A stretch of DNA of 40,476 nt from Streptomyces sp. XM83C (GCF_023072675.1 NZ_JALLGL010000016.1:1-40476), one strand, 5' to 3'; counted from the first letter of the stretch, positions 25,347-34,458 are shown. Notes: generated from the sequence alone by a model not told the origin. Numbers and translations are program-made.

Positions 25347-26992
25347 CCTCCACCCTTCCCGCGGTGACCGCTTCCCAGGTCCCCGCGCAGAACACCGCTG
25401 CCCCCGAACCGCCCACCGACCGCCCCGAAGCCCCCCGCAGACTGCGCTCCTCGCGCCCCGACCTGCTGCTGTGCGGGCTGATGCTCACCGCGATCCTCGT
25501 CGTGCAGGGCTGGAACATCGCCGCCTACCCCACCTTCAGCGACGACGAGGGCACCTACCTCGCCCAGGCCTGGGCCGTCCAGCAGGGCGAAGGCCTCGCC
25601 CACTACACCTACTGGTACGACCACCCGCCGCTCGGCTGGATCCAGCTCGCCCTCCTCACCTGGATCCCCTCCGCCCTCGACCCCGGCTCCCTCACCGTCG
25701 GCACCATGCGCGCCGTGATGCTGCTGGTCAGCGCCGTCAGCGCGGTCCTCGTCCTCGTCCTCGCCCGGCGCCTCGCCCTGCCCCGCTGGGCCGCCGCCCT
25801 CGCCATGGCCCTGTTCGGGCTGTCCCCGCTGTCCGTCGTCCTCCAGCGGGAGATCTTCCTCGACAACCTCGCCGTGATGTGGACGCTCCTCGCGTTCGCC
25901 CTCGCCGCCTCCCCCTCCCGCCACCTCTGGCACCACTTCGGCGCCGGGCTCGCCGCCGCGACAGCCGTCCTCACCAAGGAGACGATGCTCGTCGTCCTGC
26001 CCGCCCTGTTCCTCACCATGTGGCGGCACAGCCACCGCGACACCCGCAAGTTCGCCCTCACCGGCGCCGTCACCGCCTGCGCCCTCGTCGGCTTCTCCTA
26101 CCCCCTGTTCGCCCTCCTGAAGGGCGAACTCCTGCCCGGCAGCGGCCATGTCTCCCTCTGGGACGGCATCGTCTACCAGATGACCCGCCCCGGCTCCGGC
26201 TTCATCCTCGACCCCGGCTCCGGCTCCCACGGCGTCCTTGAGTCCTGGCTCTACTACGACCGCGTCCTGCCCCTCGGCGGCCTCGCCGGCGCCCTGCTGC
26301 TCCTGCTCATCTGGCGCTGGTCCGTCACCGCCCGCGCCCTCGCCGGACCCGCACTCGCCGTCGCTGTCCTCGCCGCGCTCGCCCTGCGCCCCGACGGCTA
26401 CCTGCCCGCCATGTACATCATCCAGGCGCTGCCGTTCCTCGCGCTCGTCCTCGCCGGCGGCACCGCCAGCGTCGCCCACGCCGTACTGCGCCGCCGGCGC
26501 TCCGCAACCGAGAAGCGGTCCGTCGCCGCCGGCCGGTACGCCCTCGCCGCCGTCCTCGCCCTCGCCGCCGGCGCCTACGTCGTACCCCGCTGGTACGACG
26601 GCGACCGCACCGCCGTCACCGCCGACGCCAACGCCCCCTACCGCGCCGCCTCCGCCTGGCTCGGCAGCAACGTCGAACACCCCGAGGACACCCGCGTCCT
26701 CGTCGACGACGCCCTGTGGCTGGACCTCGTGCACGCCGGGTACCAGCCCGGACTCGGCGCCATCTGGTTCTACAAGGCCGACCTCGACCCGGCCGTCACC
26801 AAGACCATGCCGCACGGCTGGCGGGACCTCGACTACGTCGTCGCCTCGCCGACGGTACGCCGCGACGCCCGCGACCTGCCCAACGTGCGCGCGGCGATCC
26901 AGCATTCGACGCCGGTCGCCGTCTTCGGCACCGGAGAGGACCGCATCGAGATCCGCCGGGTCCAGCCGGCGACGGCCGGAGGCACCCGATGA
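25343..26992 (+). CDS. Polytopic GT-C glycosyltransferase (PMT/ArnT-like)
   Basis: This 549-residue membrane enzyme of the family-39/83 type transfers a sugar from a polyprenyl-phosphate carrier on the outer face of the membrane. The first outer loop has the acidic motif FSDDEGTY (Asp67-Asp68-Glu69), and YDHPPLGW follows, both typical of the clan. About 10-11 membrane segments occupy 40-470. The C-terminal outer domain (about 480-549) is short. GTG 25343 overlaps the previous stop, and its own TGA overlaps the next ATG, so it is translated between the polymerase and the GtrA fusion. In this setting the acceptor is likely the polymer or a secreted protein; that is inference. Confidence 0.9.
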   Translation: MTSTLPAVTASQVPAQNTAAPEPPTDRPEAPRRLRSSRPDLLLCGLMLTAILVVQGWNIAAYPTFSDDEGTYLAQAWAVQQGEGLAHYTYWYDHPPLGWIQLALLTWIPSALDPGSLTVGTMRAVMLLVSAVSAVLVLVLARRLALPRWAAALAMALFGLSPLSVVLQREIFLDNLAVMWTLLAFALAASPSRHLWHHFGAGLAAATAVLTKETMLVVLPALFLTMWRHSHRDTRKFALTGAVTACALVGFSYPLFALLKGELLPGSGHVSLWDGIVYQMTRPGSGFILDPGSGSHGVLESWLYYDRVLPLGGLAGALLLLLIWRWSVTARALAGPALAVAVLAALALRPDGYLPAMYIIQALPFLALVLAGGTASVAHAVLRRRRSATEKRSVAAGRYALAAVLALAAGAYVVPRWYDGDRTAVTADANAPYRAASAWLGSNVEHPEDTRVLVDDALWLDLVHAGYQPGLGAIWFYKADLDPAVTKTMPHGWRDLDYVVASPTVRRDARDLPNVRAAIQHSTPVAVFGTGEDRIEIRRVQPATAGGTR

Positions 26993-28158
26993 CCCACGAG
27001 TACCTCGCACCCGTCCCCGCGGTGGACGCCGCCGAGGTCCCCGAACCCGGCGCCGTCACCGTCGTCGTACCGACGTACAACGAATCCGCGAACATACGAC
27101 GGCTGCTGCGGCTGATCACCGAGTCCGTGCCGGCCCGGCTGCCCTGCGAGGTCGTCTTCGTCGACGACTCCACCGACGACACCCCGCAGGTCATCGCCGA
27201 GGCAGCGCAGGACTGCCCGTTCCCCGTCACCGTCCTGCACCGCGACGAACCCACCGGCGGGCTCGGCGGCGCCGTCGTCGAAGGCATGAAAGCCGCCGCG
27301 TCGGAATGGATCGTCGTCATGGACGGCGACTGCCAGCACCCCCCGTCCCTCGTCCCCGAACTCGTCGCCACCGGGCAGCGCACCGGCGCCGGACTCGTCG
27401 TCGCCTCCCGCTATCTGCCCGGCGGCAGCCGCGCCGGACTCGCCGGCGGCTACCGCGTCGCCGTCTCCCGCGCCGCCACCTGGCTCACCAAAGCCCTCTT
27501 CCCGCGCCGGCTGCGCGGCATCAGCGACCCCATGAGCGGCTTCTTCGCCGTGCGCCGCGCCGACCTCACCGCCGACACCCTCAAACCCCTCGGCTACAAG
27601 ATCCTCCTCGAACTCGCCGTACGCAGCCGCCCCCGCGCCGTCGCCGAAGTGCCGTTCGTCTTCCAGGAGCGCTACGCCGGCGAGTCCAAGTCCACCGCCC
27701 GCGAAGGCCTGCGCTTCCTGCGCCACCTGGCCGGCCTGCGCACCGCCTCCCCCCTCGCCCGCATGATCGGCTTCGGGCTGATCGGCGCCAGCGGCTTCGC
27801 CCCCAACCTGCTCGGCCTGTGGGCGCTGACCGCGCTCGGCGTGCACTATCTGCCCGCCGAGATCCTCGCCAACCAGCTCGGCGTCGCCTGGAACTTCCTC
27901 CTCATCGAGCAGCTGCTGTTCCGCGACCGGCGCGCCCACCGCCGCTGGTGGGACCGGCTGGGCCGGTTCGCGCTGCTCGCCAACGCCGACCTGGTGCTGC
28001 GCATCCCGCTGATCGCCCTGTTCGTGCACCGCTTCGCCATGGGCGCCCTGCCCGCCACGGCGCTCGCCCTGGTGACGACGTTCGTCCTGCGCTTCGTCGG
28101 CACCGAAGCGCTGGTCTATCTGCCCCGACGGGGGCGTGCCGCAAGGAGAGCCGCGTGA
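26989..28158 (+). CDS. Polyprenyl-phosphate sugar synthase fused to GtrA
   Basis: This 389-residue protein has an N-terminal DPM1-like family-2 domain (about 20-250): VVVPTYNE, FVDDSTDD (Asp59-Asp60), the metal motif MDGDCQHPP (111-119) and DPMSGFFAVRR (180-190), the dolichol-phosphate-mannose-synthase signature. The C-terminal GtrA domain (about 258-380) has four membrane segments starting IGFGLIGASGFAPNL. The enzyme should charge polyprenyl phosphate with a sugar, and the GtrA part may anchor or help flip it for the GT-C enzyme upstream. ATG 26989 overlaps the preceding TGA. DPM-GtrA fusions are known; joining one to a copper oxidase gene is what is unusual. Confidence 0.93.
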   Translation: MTHEYLAPVPAVDAAEVPEPGAVTVVVPTYNESANIRRLLRLITESVPARLPCEVVFVDDSTDDTPQVIAEAAQDCPFPVTVLHRDEPTGGLGGAVVEGMKAAASEWIVVMDGDCQHPPSLVPELVATGQRTGAGLVVASRYLPGGSRAGLAGGYRVAVSRAATWLTKALFPRRLRGISDPMSGFFAVRRADLTADTLKPLGYKILLELAVRSRPRAVAEVPFVFQERYAGESKSTAREGLRFLRHLAGLRTASPLARMIGFGLIGASGFAPNLLGLWALTALGVHYLPAEILANQLGVAWNFLLIEQLLFRDRRAHRRWWDRLGRFALLANADLVLRIPLIALFVHRFAMGALPATALALVTTFVLRFVGTEALVYLPRRGRAARRAA

Positions 28159-30632
28159 ACGGACCCAGACACGTGAACACATCCAGCCGCACGACCACTT
28201 CGATCCGTCTGCCCGCCCCCGGCCGCGCGCACCGCCTGAGACGACGTACCGCGCTGGCCGGCACGCTGGCGCTGACCGCCGGGCTCCTGCTGTCCGCGCC
28301 GCAGCCGGCGTCCGCCGCCAACCTGGTGAAGAACCCCGGCTTCGAGACCGCCGGCGACGGCGACATGCCGTACTGCTGGGAGAAGTCCGGCTGGGGCGAC
28401 AACGACTTCACCTTCACCACCACCTCAGACGCGCACTCCGGCGCGAAGGCGATGAAGGTCGAGCTGACCCGCCGCGTCGACGGCGACCGCAAGGCGCTGA
28501 TCACCGAGTCCGCCGAGTGCGCGCCGCCCGTCTCCACCGGCCGGCAGTACGACCTGTCGCTCTGGTACAAGTCGACCACCCCGGACGCCGCGATCACCCT
28601 GTTCCGGCACGACACGACCGCCGGGTGGCAGTACTGGACCGACCTGAAGACGCTGGACATGGCCGCCGGCTGGACGCAGGCCACGGTCCGCACCCCCGAG
28701 GTCCCCGCGGGCACCGACCGCATCACCTGGGGTGTCTCCGTCTACGGCACCGGCTCGGCGACCACCGACGACTACACGATGGAGCAGGTCCCCGTCACCC
28801 TGCCGCCGCCCACCTGCACCGGCACCGCCGAGGAGTGCGCCGACGGCCGCTGGGACGTGCTGCCCACGCAGAACCCCGTCCGCTCGATGCACTCCGTCGT
28901 CCTGAACAACGGCAAGGTGCTGCTGATCGCGGGCTCCGGCAACAGCGAGGAGATGTTCGAGGCGGGCACCTTCACCTCCGCCGTGTACGACCCCGCCGAC
29001 GGCAGCTACAAGGTCATCCCCACCCCGAAGGACATGTTCTGCGCCGGGCACGTCCAGTTGCAGGACGGCCGGGTGCTGGTGATGAGCGGCAACAAGGGCT
29101 ATCCGTCGGCGGACGGCACCATCGGCTACCAGGGGTACAAGGACTCGTACATCTTCGACCCCGGGACCGAGACGTACACCAAGACGAACGACCTGAACGA
29201 CGGCCACTGGTACCCGTCGGCGACCATCCTCGGCAACGGTGACGTGATCTCCTTCGGCGGGCTCCGGGAGGACTCCACCGGGTCGGTCACCACCGAGCTG
29301 TGGTCGGACGCCGAGCAGCAGTGGCAGCCGCTGTGGAAGGTCAACCAGACCTGGTCGTACTGGGGTCTGTACCCGTCGATGATCCTCATGCAGGACGGGC
29401 GGCTCTTCTACTCCGGCAGCCATGTCTTCGGCAACAACATCCCCGGCACCGGCGCCGCGATCTACGACTACGACGCCAACACCATCACCCAGGTGCCCGG
29501 CCTGCAGAACAAGGACGAGCGGGACCAGTCCGCGAGCGTGCTGCTGCCCCCGGCGCAGGACCAGAAGGTCCTCACCATCGGCGGCGGCAACATCGACAGC
29601 AACCCGGACGCCAACCGCCTCACCGACGTCATCGACCTGAAGCAGCCCGACCCGGCCTACACGCCCGGCCCGCTGCTGCCGCAGGGCACCGTGGACCTCG
29701 GCAACGGCCCGCAGCCGGAGACCGGCGGCCAGGGCAAGATGTACGTGTCCGCGGTGCTGCTGCCCGACGGCAAGGTCCTGGAGACGGGTGGCGCGCTGCA
29801 CAACCGGGCGGACCCGGTGTACGAGTCGTCGCTGTACGACCCGCGGACCGGCACGTTCGACCCGGTGGCCGCCGACCCCGAGGCCCGCGGCTACCACTCG
29901 TCGGCGTTCCTGCTGCCCGACGGCCGGGTGATGGCCACCGGCGACAACCCGGGCAACGGCTCCTGGAACCACAACGTGTCGATCTACACCCCGCCGTATC
30001 TGCTGAAGGGCCCCCGCCCGACGATCACCTCGCTCATCGACAGCGAGTGGACGTACGGCGACACGCAGCGCATCACCGTCGACCGGCCCATCGCCAAGGC
30101 GGAGCTGATCCGCCCGGCCGCGGTCACCCACTCCTCCGACCCCAACCAGCGGTTCGTGGACCTGCCGCTGAGCGTGGACGGCGACAACGTCGACCTGAAC
30201 GTGACGGACAACCCGAACCTGGCCCCGCCCGGCTGGTACATGCTGTTCGTCGTCGACGCCAACGGGGTGCCCTCCGTCGCCAAGTGGGTGCACCTCCAGG
30301 GCCCGTCCGCGCTCGGCGCGAAGGACGCCTCCGCGCACATCCACTCCTTCGCCGACTCCCCGTCCGGCAAGGTCACCGGCCCGTCCGCGCGGCGCACCTC
30401 CCAGCCGGTCGCCCCGACGATCTCCGGCTGCGACCGGCACTACGGCTCCGCCAACGTGTGCGTGCCGACGGTCTTCCCGCCGCAGGTGAAGGCCACCACC
30501 GACGCCCGCTGCACGTGGCTGAAGCAGAACGACTACGGCACGCTCAAGGTCAACGGCCGTGACGACCCGCTGCGGCTGGACCGCGACCGGGACGGCATCG
30601 CGTGCGGGAAGGGCGACGTCGGACGGGGCTGA
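28155..30632 (+). CDS. Secreted galactose-oxidase-like copper radical oxidase with CBM
   Basis: This 825-residue exported enzyme should oxidise a primary alcohol or aldehyde with O2, releasing H2O2. The signal peptide has RRRTALAG before the hydrophobic core, possibly Tat, with cleavage near PASA-A (54-55). Residues 55-215 form a CBM4/9-like module (NLVKNPGFE). The kelch propeller (about 230-615) and DUF1929 C-terminal domain (616-716) follow. The copper and cofactor residues align with galactose oxidase: Cys296 (MFCAGH) and Tyr353 (GHWYPS) for the Cys-Tyr cross-link, Tyr580-His581 (GYHSS) and His659 (VTHSSDPNQR). Residues 755-825 hold an Excalibur-like motif (DRDRDGIAC, 809-817). GTG 28155 overlaps the previous stop; GGAG lies 8-12 bases upstream. 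GlxA is the nearest named relative I know. Confidence 0.93.
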   Translation: MNGPRHVNTSSRTTTSIRLPAPGRAHRLRRRTALAGTLALTAGLLLSAPQPASAANLVKNPGFETAGDGDMPYCWEKSGWGDNDFTFTTTSDAHSGAKAMKVELTRRVDGDRKALITESAECAPPVSTGRQYDLSLWYKSTTPDAAITLFRHDTTAGWQYWTDLKTLDMAAGWTQATVRTPEVPAGTDRITWGVSVYGTGSATTDDYTMEQVPVTLPPPTCTGTAEECADGRWDVLPTQNPVRSMHSVVLNNGKVLLIAGSGNSEEMFEAGTFTSAVYDPADGSYKVIPTPKDMFCAGHVQLQDGRVLVMSGNKGYPSADGTIGYQGYKDSYIFDPGTETYTKTNDLNDGHWYPSATILGNGDVISFGGLREDSTGSVTTELWSDAEQQWQPLWKVNQTWSYWGLYPSMILMQDGRLFYSGSHVFGNNIPGTGAAIYDYDANTITQVPGLQNKDERDQSASVLLPPAQDQKVLTIGGGNIDSNPDANRLTDVIDLKQPDPAYTPGPLLPQGTVDLGNGPQPETGGQGKMYVSAVLLPDGKVLETGGALHNRADPVYESSLYDPRTGTFDPVAADPEARGYHSSAFLLPDGRVMATGDNPGNGSWNHNVSIYTPPYLLKGPRPTITSLIDSEWTYGDTQRITVDRPIAKAELIRPAAVTHSSDPNQRFVDLPLSVDGDNVDLNVTDNPNLAPPGWYMLFVVDANGVPSVAKWVHLQGPSALGAKDASAHIHSFADSPSGKVTGPSARRTSQPVAPTISGCDRHYGSANVCVPTVFPPQVKATTDARCTWLKQNDYGTLKVNGRDDPLRLDRDRDGIACGKGDVGRG

Positions 30633-30824
30633 CGGGCGGGGGACCGGGCGCCGGGAGCGCACGAACGCCGGTCGGGACCGGGCGCGCGGGACCGACCGGC
30701 AGCGGCACGGGAGCGGGCCCGCGGCGCCGGGGAGCCGGCAGGCACCGGCCGCCCGGGTGCGGGTGCCCGGCCCGGACCGGCACCGGCCGCCCGGTGCGAC
30801 CGGCGTCCGGCCCCTCCCCGAGCC
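30633..30824. other. GC-rich gap with a short direct repeat
   Basis: This 192-base convergent gap has no gene. GGCACCGGCCGCCCGG occurs at 30741-30756 and 30779-30794 (38-base spacing), and CACCGG-CCGC-CCGGTG (30781-30796) can form a short hairpin. These probably serve termination of the oxidase and Mut7-C transcripts. Confidence 0.4.
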
Positions 30825-31553
30825 TCAGCCTCGGCTCAGCTCCGCCAGGGCGCGCTCCACGACGGCCTCCAGCTGCTCGTGGTGCGCGCCCTTCCAGTAG
30901 GCGCGCCCGCATTCCCGGCACTGAGCGAACACGTCGTACGACCGCTGCGTGCCGTGTTCCAGCTGGTCGGCGACCTCGTCCTTGGTGGCCGGGCGGAGCA
31001 GCCCGTTGCAGGCTGTGCACCGCGTCCAGGGGGCCGGCTCGGGCCGGAACCGGTCGAGGACGTCCCGGAGCTGCTCGTCGGGGCGGGTGCTGTAGATGTA
31101 CGCGCCGGCCCACAGCTCGCGGCGGCGCAGCAGCCCCCGGTCACGGCTGAGCAGGACGCGCCGCTCGGCGGCGGAGCGGGCGGCGAGCGCCGGGTCGCCG
31201 ATGTCGGTGGACTCGTAGGCGGTGTCCACGCCGAGCAGCCGCAGTCGGCGGGCGAGGGTGCCCAGGTGCACGTCGAGGAGGAAGCGCAGGGGTGCGCCCG
31301 GCACCCGCTGGGGGCGTTCCACGGGCCGTACCGTCACCCGGTCCCCGGCCCCGGGCACGTACGACACGGGCACCTCGCGGCCGTCCACGAGAAGCGCGCC
31401 GACCTCGGTCAGCGGCACGCCGAGGGACTCCACGACATGGCCGAGGGTGGACACGCCGTCGACGAGCGCGGGCGCGGCGCCCGCGCGGTGGGGCTGCGGG
31501 ACGAACAGATGCAGCTCGGGGGCGAAGTCGACGTGGATCTCGGAGCCGTTCAC
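30825..31553 (-). CDS. Mut7-C RNase-domain protein with ubiquitin-like N-terminus
   Basis: This 242-residue cytoplasmic protein begins with a beta-grasp Mut7-C ubiquitin-like domain (about 1-85, LVDGREVPVSYVPGAGDRVTVRPV). The Mut7-C domain follows (about 90-240), opening FLLDVHLGTLARRLRLLGVDT with the PIN-like acidic residues (Asp in LLDVHLG, ESTDIGD, LSRDRGLL). It ends with a zinc ribbon of two Cys pairs (TRCTACNGLL and AQCRECGRAYW). The family is predicted to be a PIN-fold nuclease and is little studied in bacteria. It starts at GTG 31553 with a weak ribosome-binding site. It is transcribed toward the oxidase gene, 49 bases downstream of the hemolysin III stop. Confidence 0.9.
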   Translation of the reverse strand: MNGSEIHVDFAPELHLFVPQPHRAGAAPALVDGVSTLGHVVESLGVPLTEVGALLVDGREVPVSYVPGAGDRVTVRPVERPQRVPGAPLRFLLDVHLGTLARRLRLLGVDTAYESTDIGDPALAARSAAERRVLLSRDRGLLRRRELWAGAYIYSTRPDEQLRDVLDRFRPEPAPWTRCTACNGLLRPATKDEVADQLEHGTQRSYDVFAQCRECGRAYWKGAHHEQLEAVVERALAELSRG

Positions 31554-31602
31554 CCGGCCAGGATGTCACGCCGTACCCCGCCCCCCGCAGGGATTTTCGG
31601 CG

Positions 31603-32340
31603 TCAGGCGTGCTGGTAGGCGACGAGGGAGATGCCCACGTAGTGGACGACGAACGCGGCGAGCGTGAAGGAGTGGAACACCTCGTGGAAGCCGAACCAGC
31701 GCGGTGAGGGGTTGGGCCGCTTGATGCCGTAGATCACGCCGCCCGCGCTGTAGAGGAGACCGCCGACGACGACGAGGACGAGGACGGCGATGCCGCCGGT
31801 GCGCATGAAGTCGGGCAGGTAGAACACGGCGGCCCAGCCCATCGCGATGTAGCAGGGCGTGTACAGCCAGCGCGGGGCTCCGACCCAGAAGACGCGGAAG
31901 ACGATCCCGGCGGCGGCTGCCGCCCAGATGCCCCACAGCAGCCACTGGCCCTTCGCGCCGGGCAGCAGGAGCAGGGTGAGCGGTGTGTAGGTTCCGGCGA
32001 TGATCAGGAAGATGTTGGCGTGGTCGAGCCGGCGCAGGACGCCGTCCATGCGCGGGCTCCACGAGCCCCGGTGGTACAGCGCGCTCACGCCGAACAGCAG
32101 GCAGGCGGTCAGCGCGTAGATCGCGCAGGCGATACGGCCGCGGGTGGAGTCCGCGAGTGCCGTCAGGACGAGGCCCGCGACGAGGGCTGCGGGGAACATC
32201 CCGAGGTGCAGCCAGCCGCGCAGCTTGGGCTTGATCGGCTGGCTGAGGGTGTGCGCGATCTGCTGGGGCAGGGAGGGCGCCGCGGAGCCGTGGCCGGCGG
32301 CCGTCGTCTCCGTGGGCGCGTCGTGAGCGGACGCAGTCAT
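31603..32340 (-). CDS. Hemolysin III (PAQR/YqfA) family membrane protein
   Basis: This 245-residue protein has seven predicted membrane segments. It carries the conserved family residues: SALYHRGSW with an N-terminal His, LDHANIFLIIAGTYTPL with Asp-His, and the C-terminal FHEVFHSF with two His. These residues form a zinc site in the PAQR hydrolase-like superfamily. The bacterial role is uncertain despite the name, and lipid or membrane homeostasis has been proposed. ATG 32340 (MTASAHD) is preferred; ATG 32349 (MRR) is possible. An operator-like set of TACGG half-sites lies directly upstream. It is divergent from pckA. Confidence 0.92.
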   Translation of the reverse strand: MTASAHDAPTETTAAGHGSAAPSLPQQIAHTLSQPIKPKLRGWLHLGMFPAALVAGLVLTALADSTRGRIACAIYALTACLLFGVSALYHRGSWSPRMDGVLRRLDHANIFLIIAGTYTPLTLLLLPGAKGQWLLWGIWAAAAAGIVFRVFWVGAPRWLYTPCYIAMGWAAVFYLPDFMRTGGIAVLVLVVVGGLLYSAGGVIYGIKRPNPSPRWFGFHEVFHSFTLAAFVVHYVGISLVAYQHA

Positions 32341-32355
32341 ACGCCGCATCGTACC

Positions 32356-32375
32356 TACGGACCCGTAAGTTACGG
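32356..32375. promoter_or_regulatory. Three alternating TACGG half-sites before the hemolysin III gene
   Basis: TACGG-AC-CCGTA (32356-32367) shares its right arm with CCGTAA-G-TTACGG (32363-32375), giving two overlapping dyads of 12 and 13 bases. They end 16 bases from ATG 32340 on the side where transcription of that gene starts. This looks like a binding site for a dimeric regulator with two overlapping registers. Confidence 0.45.
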
Positions 32376-32478
32376 ATCAGTCCGGCCGGTCGGGGGCCGG
32401 GAGTGGTCATCCTCTCATGCCCATGCCGCGGTACGCCGAACGTGGCGATGCTCACCTGTGACGCCCTCTGGACATCTG

Positions 32479-32509
32479 CGCACTCACGTCGGATGATCAA
32501 ATGAGTGCG
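32479..32509. promoter_or_regulatory. 8-base inverted repeat upstream of pckA
   Basis: CGCACTCA (32479-32486) and TGAGTGCG (32502-32509) are separated by 15 bases and lie just upstream of the predicted pckA -35. The wide spacing fits either a looping pair of half-sites or an activator site. Confidence 0.4.
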
Positions 32510-32510
32510 G

Positions 32511-32539
32511 TCGGCACCGGATGAGCGCCTGGGTACCCT
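32511..32539 (+). promoter_or_regulatory. Predicted pckA promoter
   Basis: TCGGCA (32511-32516) and TACCCT (32534-32539) with a 17-base spacer. A start near 32546 leaves a leader of about 63 bases that contains a small GCCCC-CAC-GGGGC hairpin and an A-rich run before TAGGAGC. Confidence 0.4.
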
Positions 32540-32608
32540 CGAAGGCCTGCATCCGGGTCGCAGCCCCCACGGGGCCTCCAACAAAAAACCCCTCATTTAG
32601 GAGCAATC

Positions 32609-34426
32609 GTGGCGCGCGACAACGCGGCTCCCGTCCCCACCCGCCATCAGGAACTGATCTCGTGGGTCAACGAGATCGCCGAACTGACGCAGCCGGACGA
32701 CGTGGTCTGGTGTGACGGATCCGAGGCCGAGTACCAGCGACTCTGCGAGGAGCTCGTCGCCAAGGGCACCTTCAAGAAGCTCGACCCGATCAAGCGCCCC
32801 AACTCCTACTACGCGGCCTCCGACCCGACCGACGTCGCCCGGGTCGAGGACCGGACCTTCATCTGCTCCGAGAAGGAAGAGGACGCCGGCCCGACCAACA
32901 ACTGGAAGGCCCCCGCCGAGATGCGGGAGATCTTCACCGGCGACAAGGGCCTCTTCCGCGGCTCCATGCGGGGCCGCACCATGTACGTCGTGCCCTTCTG
33001 CATGGGCCCCCTCGGCTCCGAGCTGTCCGCGATCGGCGTCGAGATCACCGACTCCGCCTACGTCGCCGTGTCCATGCGCACCATGACCCGCATGGGCCAG
33101 GCCGTCCTCGACGAGCTGGGCGACGACGGCTTCTTCGTCAAGGCCGTCCACTCCGTCGGCGCTCCGCTGGAGCCCGGCGAGCAGGACGTGCCCTGGCCGT
33201 GCAGCCAGACCAAGTACATCTCCCACTTCCCGGAGACCCGCGAGATCTGGTCCTACGGCTCCGGCTACGGCGGCAACGCCCTGCTCGGCAAGAAGTGCTA
33301 CGCCCTGCGCATCGCCTCCGTCATGGCCCGCGACGAGGGCTGGCTCGCCGAGCACATGCTGATCCTGAAGCTGACCCCGCCGCAGGGCGAGTCCAAGTAC
33401 GTCGCCGCCGCCTTCCCGAGCGCCTGCGGCAAGACCAACCTCGCCATGCTGGAGCCCACGATCTCCGGCTGGACGGTCGAGACCATCGGCGACGACATCG
33501 CCTGGATGCGCTTCGGCGAGGACGGCCGCCTCTACGCCATCAACCCCGAGGCCGGCTTCTTCGGCGTCGCCCCCGGCACCGGCGAGCACACCAACGCCAA
33601 CGCCATGAAGACCCTGTGGGGCAACTCCGTCTTCACCAACGTCGCCCTCACCGACGACGGCGACGTGTGGTGGGAGGGCATGACCAAGGAGACCCCCGCC
33701 CACCTCACCGACTGGAAGGGCCGCGACTGGACGCCGGACTCCGCCGAGCCCGCCGCCCACCCCAACGCCCGCTTCACCACCCCCGCCTCGCAGTGCCCGA
33801 TCATCGCGCCCGAGTGGGAGGACCCCAAGGGCGTGCCGATCTCCGCGATCCTCTTCGGCGGGCGCCGCGCCAGCGCCGTACCCCTCGTCACCGAGTCCTT
33901 CGACTGGAACCACGGCGTCTTCCTCGGCGCCAACGTGGCCTCCGAGAAGACCGCCGCCGCCGAGGGCAAGGTCGGTGAGCTGCGCCGCGACCCGTTCGCC
34001 ATGCTGCCGTTCTGCGGCTACAACATGGGCGACTACATGGCCCACTGGATCAAGATCGGCCAGTCCGCCGACCCGGAGAAGCTGCCGAAGATCTACTACG
34101 TCAACTGGTTCCGCAAGAACGACGAGGGCAAGTTCGTCTGGCCCGGCTTCGGCGAGAACTCCCGCGTACTGAAGTGGATCGTGGAGCGCCTGGAGGGCAA
34201 GGCCGACGGCGTCGAGACCCCGATCGGCATTTTGCCGACGAAGGACGCCCTCGACACGGACGGCCTCGACCTCTCCGACAGCGACCTGGACTTCCTCCTC
34301 ACCGTCGACAAGGACGTCTGGCGCGAGGAGGCCGCCCTGGTCCCCGAGCACCTCAACACCTTCGGCGACCACACCCCGAAGGAGCTGTGGGACCAGTACC
34401 GCGCGCTCGTCGAGCGCCTGGGCTGA
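32609..34426 (+). CDS. pckA: Phosphoenolpyruvate carboxykinase (GTP)
   Basis: This 605-residue cytoplasmic enzyme converts oxaloacetate and GTP to phosphoenolpyruvate, CO2 and GDP at the start of gluconeogenesis. The GTP-class features are the P-loop FPSACGKTN with the reactive cysteine, kinase-2 motif GDDIAWMRF, substrate motif [11 protein letters not shown] and the late FGGRR and NWFRKN segments. It is full length. The start is GTG 32609 with TAGGAGC a few bases upstream, and a long dinucleotide-biased leader precedes it. It is divergent from the hemolysin III gene and followed by two hairpins. It is typically induced during growth on organic acids, fatty acids or amino acids. Confidence 0.97.
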   Translation: MARDNAAPVPTRHQELISWVNEIAELTQPDDVVWCDGSEAEYQRLCEELVAKGTFKKLDPIKRPNSYYAASDPTDVARVEDRTFICSEKEEDAGPTNNWKAPAEMREIFTGDKGLFRGSMRGRTMYVVPFCMGPLGSELSAIGVEITDSAYVAVSMRTMTRMGQAVLDELGDDGFFVKAVHSVGAPLEPGEQDVPWPCSQTKYISHFPETREIWSYGSGYGGNALLGKKCYALRIASVMARDEGWLAEHMLILKLTPPQGESKYVAAAFPSACGKTNLAMLEPTISGWTVETIGDDIAWMRFGEDGRLYAINPEAGFFGVAPGTGEHTNANAMKTLWGNSVFTNVALTDDGDVWWEGMTKETPAHLTDWKGRDWTPDSAEPAAHPNARFTTPASQCPIIAPEWEDPKGVPISAILFGGRRASAVPLVTESFDWNHGVFLGANVASEKTAAAEGKVGELRRDPFAMLPFCGYNMGDYMAHWIKIGQSADPEKLPKIYYVNWFRKNDEGKFVWPGFGENSRVLKWIVERLEGKADGVETPIGILPTKDALDTDGLDLSDSDLDFLLTVDKDVWREEAALVPEHLNTFGDHTPKELWDQYRALVERLG

Positions 34427-34458
34427 CCCTCCCGGGCTGAACGCCAGCCCCCACCAGC

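Noticed and set aside
32555..32600. A terminator or riboswitch in the pckA leader
   Set aside because: The GCCCC-CAC-GGGGC hairpin is short, followed by an A run rather than a U run on the coding strand, and no known aptamer is recognisable.
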